A stretch of 22,538 nucleotides of DNA from Hungatella sp. UBA5385 (GTDB lineage Bacteria; Bacillota; Clostridia; Lachnospirales; Lachnospiraceae), in assembly GCA_002409995.1 (NCBI GenBank), contig DHOR01000033.1, positions 1-22,538 of the forward strand. Reading direction: 5' to 3'. Every line of letters begins with the position of its first letter. Position 1 is the stretch's first letter. A program made the position numbers and the translations under genes. Under the pieces are notes generated by a model. It searched no databases. It was not told the origin of the DNA and worked only from the letters and a program-made list of their open reading frames with translations. Shown in pieces: positions 16,385 through 22,538 of the stretch.

Positions 16385-19134
16385 TATTTCTTTGCACGCA
16401 TTTCAAATGCATCCTGGGTTCCTTCCATAATATCACATATTTCTTTTCTAATGTTTTCATCATCCATAGTACCTTCATACTTCGTTTTGATTTTATCGGT
16501 TTCTGAATCCATCGATACAATATACTCTGCATCTCCATTAACCGGAATATTAGCATTATGTGTAACAACAATAATCTGTCGTTTCGATTTTGTCTTTTTA
16601 AGCCTGGTAACAATTAAATCATAAACCAACCTGTTGTCTAAATCATCTTCTGGTTGGTCAAGTAATAATGGTAATTTTCCATATGCCAATAGAAATGTTA
16701 AAATTGCAGTTGTTTTTTGGCCAGCAGATGCATTTGATAATGGAATGAATTTTTTTCCTTTATTTGGTTTATAAGATACCTTTAAATCATCCTCTGGTAG
16801 AAATGATATTAATCTAGCAAATGATTCTGGTGTCATTTCAGCAATAACTGACCTAGTTTTTGCTGAACAACTCTTTTTATCTTTTCCTTCATGTATCTCC
16901 TTCATTGTTTGTCTAAATTTTTCTATTCCGTTTTTATTAAAGAAGATATCAGCCAGATCCTGTATGTCTTCATCTATCGTCAAAATATCCTTTTGTAAAA
17001 TTGATTTCATAATATCAACAAATGATTTTCTGTTCCTGTTTTTTACAACACTAAATTTAACATTTGTATCATTTCCTATTACACTATTAATAAATTCTAT
17101 TCGTTTATCAGAAATATTTTTCAGCTCAGCCTCATATTTTTTATACAAGTTAATATATTCCCCTTTTGCCACGCCAAGCTTGTTTTTATCTGAATTAATC
17201 TTATCTAATTCCTTAACTTTAGTTCTTTTTTTCTCTAATAAATCATCTAACCTGCTAAAACTTATTCCTTGTTCCTCTAAATTTGAACACATATCTTTAT
17301 ATAATTTATCAGCCGCTAACACATTAACATTCCATGTCGTTAATTCAATATCCTTCTTTAACGATTCTGTATCCTTCTCAATTAAATTACATGTTTGTTT
17401 AATAGTCTCCAATCTCTGTTTTAGTGAAAGCAGGTCTTTCTCCAAAAGAGCATCTATTTCTGCATCACCTGTTTTTTCATAATTTATATCAGATTGTTGA
17501 ATCTCTTTTAATAATGTTAATATTTTTTGTAATTGTTCATTTTTTGAATCAGCATAATCATTTATCTTTTTATTTTGAGATTCAAATATTTGTTTTTCTT
17601 TCAGGGCATCCGATATACCGCTTTTCTCAAATTTACTAATTTGATCATCTATATCTTTAAGTTCTGTGCCTATTTTTTTCTCTTCTTGTATTGATACATT
17701 CAAATAATTTATCTCTACTAATTTTGATATAACATTATTTAATGCTACTTTCTTATTACTTACGTCCTGGCCTAAACCTCCTATATCATCATCAATAATA
17801 TTTAATAATGAATCTGAATCTACTGCCAGCTCATAGATTTGTTTCTGCGTAAAGATTTGTGCTTTGAAAAAGTCAAGATAATTCTCGTCAAGAATCTCTG
17901 TCCATTTATCATTTTCCAATCTATAGAGTTTTCGTACCTGCTCACCCATACTTTTGATTTCACTGATCTCAATTTTAAATAAGTCATCCATTCTCTCTAA
18001 GTATATATTTACTTTTGAAGATTTATTAAAAATACCTTTCTTTTCTGTACTACTTTTTGTTCTACCGTTTAGCCTATAAAAATTTTGTTGTTCTGCGTTT
18101 ATTATTTCAAGTTTATCAGCTTCAAATGAATTTAATCCTCCTGCTATTGTCCGAATAATTGATGATTTTCCACTTCCTCTTCCACCAATAATTGTATTCA
18201 TTTGAGGATTAAATCTTATAACAATATCGTTTTCATTTAATAATGTATCTTTGATTTCTATTGAACTAATAAATAGATCTGGATTATTATCTGGTTTCTC
18301 TTTACTCTGGAAATCTGTTCTTAATCTCATGTCAAAGGATAACAAAGCTTGTCTTACACTTTCCAATCTCGGATGGGCATCCATCTTTAACCAACTATAA
18401 TGATTTCCTATTCCCCATAATCCATGATTTGATGAATCCTCTGAATAAGGATTATCAGAAAAGCTAAGCATTGGAACGCCTGCCTCATAAGCCATTTCAT
18501 ACGCTTTATACCATGATTTAGCTTTCTCTTCTGATATTTCTATTCCATATTTCTCACTTAAAAGCTCTGATATTTCTTTAATACTATTGTTTTTATATTC
18601 TTTCCAAATATCGCCATTTACAACTTGAACAGCATTAATATATTTTCTATCTAAAATCTTTTTGATATTATCATGACTCATTTGACTTATCCCATTAAAT
18701 TCATCAATATGAGCGGCGATTACCAGTCCACCCATTTTCTGAGCACTCTCACATACATCCGTAATTTCCCCTTTACAAGTACACCCACTATCACCTAGCG
18801 AATTACTAAATATCTCGACACTGTTTAAAAACTCCTGAATCCTTTCTCCATTGCAATCTACATCAAATAAAATCAGCATATGTATTTTACTAGAATCACA
18901 CGATAATTCAACTCCTGGGAAAGCTACAATGCCTGCTTGTTCACATAGTTTCTTAATATCATTTATTCCCCTATAATCATTATGGTCTGTAATTGCAATG
19001 CAATTTAAGCCTTTATTTTTCACTTCATTAGCCCACATGACGGAAGTATCTTTTTCAGCTTCCTTGTAACATTTGCTAGTCATTGTGTGTAAATGAAAAT
19101 CACATTTATACCATCTTAATCCAACATATTCCAT
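16363..19134 (-). CDS. TrlF-type PHP-phosphoesterase/SMC-like ATPase, putative defence protein
   Basis: A 923-aa protein. I use the ATG at 19134 (MEYVGLRWYKCDFHLHT) because AGGAG lies 10 nt upstream; the ATG three codons earlier is too close to that site. The N-terminal PHP metal-dependent phosphoesterase has DFHLHT (12-17), ITDHND (47-52), GVELS (73-77) and further His/Asp residues (AAHIDE at 139-144, SFSDNP at 223-228). An ABC/SMC ATPase follows: Walker A GGRGSGKSS (316-324), coiled-coil middle (about 440-690), SAGQK signature (802-806), Walker B LLLDQPEDD (823-831) and THN (858-860). This is the layout called 'TrlF family AAA-like ATPase'. A DNA- or nucleotide-targeting anti-phage role is inferred. 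The gene stands alone between two transposase remnants and looks AT-richer than the operon. Confidence 0.85.
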   Translation of the reverse strand: MEYVGLRWYKCDFHLHTMTSKCYKEAEKDTSVMWANEVKNKGLNCIAITDHNDYRGINDIKKLCEQAGIVAFPGVELSCDSSKIHMLILFDVDCNGERIQEFLNSVEIFSNSLGDSGCTCKGEITDVCESAQKMGGLVIAAHIDEFNGISQMSHDNIKKILDRKYINAVQVVNGDIWKEYKNNSIKEISELLSEKYGIEISEEKAKSWYKAYEMAYEAGVPMLSFSDNPYSEDSSNHGLWGIGNHYSWLKMDAHPRLESVRQALLSFDMRLRTDFQSKEKPDNNPDLFISSIEIKDTLLNENDIVIRFNPQMNTIIGGRGSGKSSIIRTIAGGLNSFEADKLEIINAEQQNFYRLNGRTKSSTEKKGIFNKSSKVNIYLERMDDLFKIEISEIKSMGEQVRKLYRLENDKWTEILDENYLDFFKAQIFTQKQIYELAVDSDSLLNIIDDDIGGLGQDVSNKKVALNNVISKLVEINYLNVSIQEEKKIGTELKDIDDQISKFEKSGISDALKEKQIFESQNKKINDYADSKNEQLQKILTLLKEIQQSDINYEKTGDAEIDALLEKDLLSLKQRLETIKQTCNLIEKDTESLKKDIELTTWNVNVLAADKLYKDMCSNLEEQGISFSRLDDLLEKKRTKVKELDKINSDKNKLGVAKGEYINLYKKYEAELKNISDKRIEFINSVIGNDTNVKFSVVKNRNRKSFVDIMKSILQKDILTIDEDIQDLADIFFNKNGIEKFRQTMKEIHEGKDKKSCSAKTRSVIAEMTPESFARLISFLPEDDLKVSYKPNKGKKFIPLSNASAGQKTTAILTFLLAYGKLPLLLDQPEDDLDNRLVYDLIVTRLKKTKSKRQIIVVTHNANIPVNGDAEYIVSMDSETDKIKTKYEGTMDDENIRKEICDIMEGTQDAFEMRAKKYHFNIIE

Positions 19135-19187
19135 TTCTATCATTCTCCTATCTCTTGTTTACTAACCCCTATTCTTTAACTTCTGTT

Positions 19188-20002
19188 TTAGTGCTCACAA
19201 TAATACCTGAAAGTCGAGTAATATCTACAAACTTTCTCTAATATCTCTAAGCCCGGCTGCGATAAGAACAGCTTGTCACGCTCAATTACCTCTGTAGTCC
19301 ACAGGAATCCCGGCACTTCGTTTGCAAAAGTTTCGATTCCGTTCCTACAGTGGGACAGCACTGTCTGGACTTTCTTAAGGTGAGAGGGCATCCCTATGGT
19401 AAATGCTTCACAGGAATCGGCAAAAGACTGAATACATTCTTCACTCCAGAAACCGCCGTCTAAAATCATCTTGACCCGATGGATACCCAGCTCCCTGGCG
19501 TTTGCCAGGACGTAAGAAAAATTTGTCCGATCCGTAAGACTGCCATTGTAGCGGTTATAGTACAGAGGAATACAGGATTCCTCATCACAGAACATCCCGA
19601 GGTTGTACTGAGGAAGGTCTTTGCCATCCCGGTTATAACCCCGCTCGATCTGTGGCATCTTAGCGGAATAAGAAGAAACAGATGTGACATAGCTCACACA
19701 GCCCTCTCCAAGCCAGGTTTTTATCCATCTCTGAAAGAATGATCGTCTTTTTTCAGTGGAAATGGATGCAAATATACGACTGACTACCTGTGATATCAGT
19801 ACTCGGATATGCCCTGTGAAATAGTTCCGCTGCTGCAGATCGTATTCTCCAATTGCCTTAGATTTATTTGTGGGTGCACCATCAGAATTTCTGAAGTACT
19901 TGATATGTTTATATACGTATTTCTCACCTTTCGCACCTATGAGTTTGGTGTGAATCCCCTTGTCATCAGGGATATGACTAGAAAGTTGCTATAAGTTGCC
20001 AT
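19188..20002 (-). pseudogene. Degraded IS1634/IS4-type transposase
   Basis: An ATG at 20002 after AAGGAG begins MATYSNFLVISL but is out of frame with the rest. A shift near 19965 is needed to enter KGIHTKLIGAKGEKYVYK, the typical N-terminus of IS1634-like transposases. That frame then runs without a stop to TAA at 19188. It includes a DDE-type region: DLPQYNLGMFCDEESCIPL, YYNRYNGSLTD, and KMILDGGFWSEECIQS with the second Asp. The total is about 270 codons against 500-600 for the family. The segment after DLQQRNYF appears internally deleted and the C-terminus is lost. The middle looks distinctly GC-richer than flanking genes, consistent with a separate origin. Non-functional. Confidence 0.75.
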
Positions 20003-20060
20003 AAATGTCATCTCCTTGTATGCGCTAATTATGGGCTGAATTTAGGTTGAATTTATAATA

Positions 20061-22382
20061 TTATCTATTAAACATCAAATGAATATCATAATCCAAATTT
20101 ATATTTTTATTAACATGTCCTCCATCGTCATCGAAATCTTCTAAATATGATTTAACCATATTTTCTACTTCATATACGAATATATTTGGAATGTTCAAAT
20201 ATTCATAATCGCTCAAATCCCCTGGTAAATTTTTAATTGAACTAATTATATCCTCTTGCACAAATTCTTCAATATCATATTCTATATCACGAATAATAGC
20301 ATCTATATCGTATTTCAGTTCAGAATTGCCATCCTCATAATAGACATAACTACAGTTATTCTCAGCCCATTTATCTATGTTGACATCATAATCAGTGGCA
20401 TCAATGAAATTACAGAAAAGCACTACAGATTCATTTAACACCTCTTTGCACAAATCTAAGAAACCATCTTCATTCTCAAAAAAGTAATAACATCCATCAA
20501 TAATTTTAAGTATATTTTCAAAACTAAACTTTCCTAAAATTATTTTAAGTAACTTTAAGTCCTTTAATAATTCATTTATTTCATAAAAGTAAAATACATG
20601 TTCTCTAAAAAGTAATAATAATATATTAAATGCAGAAATATAGTACTTGTCATTTCTGTATTCATCTTTTAACGATATAATAAATTCCCAAATATATTTT
20701 TTGTATAAACCGTTTGTAAAACTATTTTTACCAATATATGACGCAATATATCTATTCCGTTCTATTTCATCCTCAAAATACATATTGATTATTTGACCTG
20801 ATTGAAATAGTAAATCCAACTTAACTTTAAACTCATTAGCACACAAAAGATTTTGATATTGATATATTGACACCGCTGATTCAATAATGCTCTCGATTTC
20901 GAGAGTATTACTTTTTAGTTTCAATTCTAAATAATCATTTATTGACGGGTTTATCATAGATATCTTTTTGTCTCCACAATCATCAACTATTTTTAAAAAA
21001 GAATCTTGTAACCTAAATAACGAGCGTTCAAATTGATTTATTGTCATATCAATATTAGCCATATGTTGAACTCTTTTCTCAAAAGACAATTTTGCAAGTT
21101 TATAAGGAATCATCGTTCTGGAATGTGAAAACAAAGTTGTTAATAGACATCTATCTACCATTTGAATTCTTTCTTCATATTCGTTGTCCCATACTAAATA
21201 TGGATTATCCAAACTCCGTGTAATGAAATCAAAATACCTATCAACAGCTATGCCTTTATAACGATTTGGGTTTGTCACAAATTCTATGATTCGAGGATTA
21301 TAATTTTTATGTTCTATAATTTTCATATAATTATTATCTTTTTTAATTTCTTTAAAAAATATCATATCATTAGTATTAAAATACATATGATTATACAATA
21401 TTTTGGCTTTATCCAGTTTTGGCATTACTGACATATCCACTACTTGAACTTTAAACTCATTATATTCTAAACTTTTAATAAGTTCTGGCGTTCGTTTTTT
21501 GGCCTCTTGATATATTGTAATTCTTGAATTTAAAATTAGAATTTTATTATCTGAAGCATTAACATATTTTATTAATGAAACCAATTCACCTCCTTGTGAC
21601 GACTTCATTTCAAAATAAGCTTGTCCAAAACAGTCATCTAGTAAAATTATCTCTTTTCTATTTCTATCTTGAGATAACGACTTCTTTAGTGATGCCAAAT
21701 CAGTTACATCAGTTGTATAACGTACACGATAATCCATTGCAGCATATGTAAATATTAGCATTTTTGAGGTTACTGTTTTGCCAACTCCGGGGTCCCCAAT
21801 TAATAATAATGTGTTGGTTTTGGACAAGCATATTAATGCTTTATCATATGCTAAAGTCCTAACATAATATTTTTCATCTACATCAATAGATGATAATAAC
21901 GAATCGCAATCAAGAAATATATTATTATTATAAATTTCTTGTAAAATATTTGTTGAAGCTATCCATAATTTATAATGTTTCTGCAATACATCAACATTAG
22001 ATTTCTGATTTAAAAAATCATCTATTTCTATTATGGTTATTACATTACTATCAGAACTCATATATTCACTAAACATTGAATATATTTCTGAAACTCTTGC
22101 TGCTGATAGCTCTTTTGAGCAGCATATATAATACTGTTTCGGTTTAAGTTTCTTTGTCTTCTCAACCTCTTTGGCTAGAGAATTAATCAAACCACTGATA
22201 TCTGTTTTTGGATAATGTTTTACCTGAACAATAATATTGGGGTTATACGTGTTGTCAGCTAAGTCTATTCCTCCATCTCTACCAGCAGCAAAACGTCGCA
22301 ATTCTATTCCTAGTTTTTTAGACATAATATCTTGACATAAATATTCAAATTCAACATCATTCAGATTAGCATAGTTTAACAT
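20061..22382 (-). CDS. Mrr-like endonuclease fused to a STAND-like NTPase, putative phage sensor
   Basis: A 773-aa protein. The start is placed at ATG 22382 (MLNYANLNDVEFEYLC), with AAAGGCGG upstream, rather than the GTG at 22433. The N-terminal restriction-endonuclease-like domain of the Mrr group has E12, then GRDGGID (D36, D40) and QVK (53-55), the D-(Q/E)-x-K core. A P-loop NTPase follows with Walker A GDPGVGKT (196-203) and Walker B IILLDD (245-250), as in nSTAND3-type NTPases. The remaining 450 residues are helical and very acidic at the end, without repeats I can define; this is where STAND proteins usually sense a target. An Avs-like defence role (ligand binding, oligomerisation, DNA cleavage) is inferred. 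Start and stop both look intact. Confidence 0.82.
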   Translation of the reverse strand: MLNYANLNDVEFEYLCQDIMSKKLGIELRRFAAGRDGGIDLADNTYNPNIIVQVKHYPKTDISGLINSLAKEVEKTKKLKPKQYYICCSKELSAARVSEIYSMFSEYMSSDSNVITIIEIDDFLNQKSNVDVLQKHYKLWIASTNILQEIYNNNIFLDCDSLLSSIDVDEKYYVRTLAYDKALICLSKTNTLLLIGDPGVGKTVTSKMLIFTYAAMDYRVRYTTDVTDLASLKKSLSQDRNRKEIILLDDCFGQAYFEMKSSQGGELVSLIKYVNASDNKILILNSRITIYQEAKKRTPELIKSLEYNEFKVQVVDMSVMPKLDKAKILYNHMYFNTNDMIFFKEIKKDNNYMKIIEHKNYNPRIIEFVTNPNRYKGIAVDRYFDFITRSLDNPYLVWDNEYEERIQMVDRCLLTTLFSHSRTMIPYKLAKLSFEKRVQHMANIDMTINQFERSLFRLQDSFLKIVDDCGDKKISMINPSINDYLELKLKSNTLEIESIIESAVSIYQYQNLLCANEFKVKLDLLFQSGQIINMYFEDEIERNRYIASYIGKNSFTNGLYKKYIWEFIISLKDEYRNDKYYISAFNILLLLFREHVFYFYEINELLKDLKLLKIILGKFSFENILKIIDGCYYFFENEDGFLDLCKEVLNESVVLFCNFIDATDYDVNIDKWAENNCSYVYYEDGNSELKYDIDAIIRDIEYDIEEFVQEDIISSIKNLPGDLSDYEYLNIPNIFVYEVENMVKSYLEDFDDDGGHVNKNINLDYDIHLMFNR

Positions 22383-22394
22383 ATTTATATATCC

Positions 22395-22411
22395 GCCTTT
22401 CTGCGAAAGGC
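22395..22411 (-). promoter_or_regulatory. Hairpin enclosing the ribosome binding site of the Mrr-STAND gene
   Basis: On the minus strand GCCTTTC-GCA-GAAAGGC is a perfect 7-bp stem. Its 3' arm contains the only Shine-Dalgarno-like sequence (AAAGGCGG), about a dozen nt before ATG 22382. Folding would mask the site and lower translation. Whether the hairpin is a switch or a chance structure cannot be judged from sequence. Confidence 0.35.
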
Positions 22412-22538
22412 ACCAATGGGTTATGAAACACACAACCGTTTAGGCTTTCGCATGATGCTTTTCTTTGTTATACTCCCATTGTAGGTCGCTGGTATACTAC
22501 AGAACCCGGGGAGGTGAGTGGCGGGGCTGTATAGCGGC

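Noticed and set aside
16964..17482. 172-codon open frame on the plus strand
   Set aside because: Complement of the coiled-coil of the PHP-ATPase; Ser/Phe/Leu-rich low-complexity translation.
22383..22433. Upstream GTG start adding 17 residues to the Mrr-STAND protein
   Set aside because: The added residues are not domain-like, and the ATG at 22382 has a Shine-Dalgarno-like site and begins directly at the endonuclease domain.
22412..22538. Short C-terminus-like minus-strand frame (WEYNKEKHHAKA then stop)
   Set aside because: Only about 16 codons are open before an upstream stop, with no visible start; it may be the tail of decayed sequence, but it cannot be supported.

Overview
The window looks like a defence island from a low-GC Firmicute, most likely a Clostridia/Lachnospiraceae-type gut anaerobe. 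Evidence is the strong AT bias, AGGAGG-type ribosome binding sites, and remnants of IS21-like and IS1634/IS4-like transposons. Taxonomy is inferred, not shown. Every intact gene of useful size is on the minus strand, so transcription runs from high to low coordinates.

Layout in transcription order. (1) 22382-20061: a large protein with an Mrr-like endonuclease domain fused to a STAND-like P-loop NTPase. Its ribosome binding site lies in a small hairpin. (2) 20002-19188: a degraded, frameshifted and internally deleted IS1634/IS4-type transposase. (3) 19134-16363: a PHP-phosphoesterase/SMC-like ATPase of the TrlF type. It abuts an IS21 istA 5' fragment on the plus strand (16187-16384). (4) 16186-15616: about 570 bases without a gene, holding a terminator-like hairpin, a tandem 11-bp repeat and an extended -10 promoter. 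(5) 15615-15418: a small XRE/Cro-type regulator broken by an in-frame TGA. (6) 15372-291: a nine-gene run with no gap above 19 nt, evidently one operon.

The operon reads: PAPS-reductase/PP-loop protein with zinc ribbons and a ferredoxin tail (SspD-like), DUF4007 protein (SspB-like), 1205-aa P-loop ATPase (SspC-like), SufS-type cysteine desulfurase (SspA-like), PLD-helicase ('DNA phosphorothioation system restriction enzyme' type), 54-aa small protein, DndD-like SMC ATPase, 183-aa unknown, and a 908-aa protein with two RNA-polymerase-alpha-CTD-like modules and a sigma-region-4-like helix-turn-helix. A 47-codon frame with its own ribosome binding site follows at the left edge; the same frame resumes after its stop and runs off the window.

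How they may work together: the desulfurase mobilises sulfur from cysteine, and the PP-loop/FeS protein activates DNA and inserts sulfur with the DUF4007 protein and the large ATPase. The result is a DNA backbone phosphorothioate (PT) mark. The PLD-helicase, DndD-like ATPase and small proteins would form the matching restriction arm. No DUF262/HNH SspE is present. The 908-aa alpha-CTD/sigma-like protein is the component I cannot place in any described PT system, and is the best candidate for something new. The two upstream genes are independent anti-phage candidates, separated by transposon debris.
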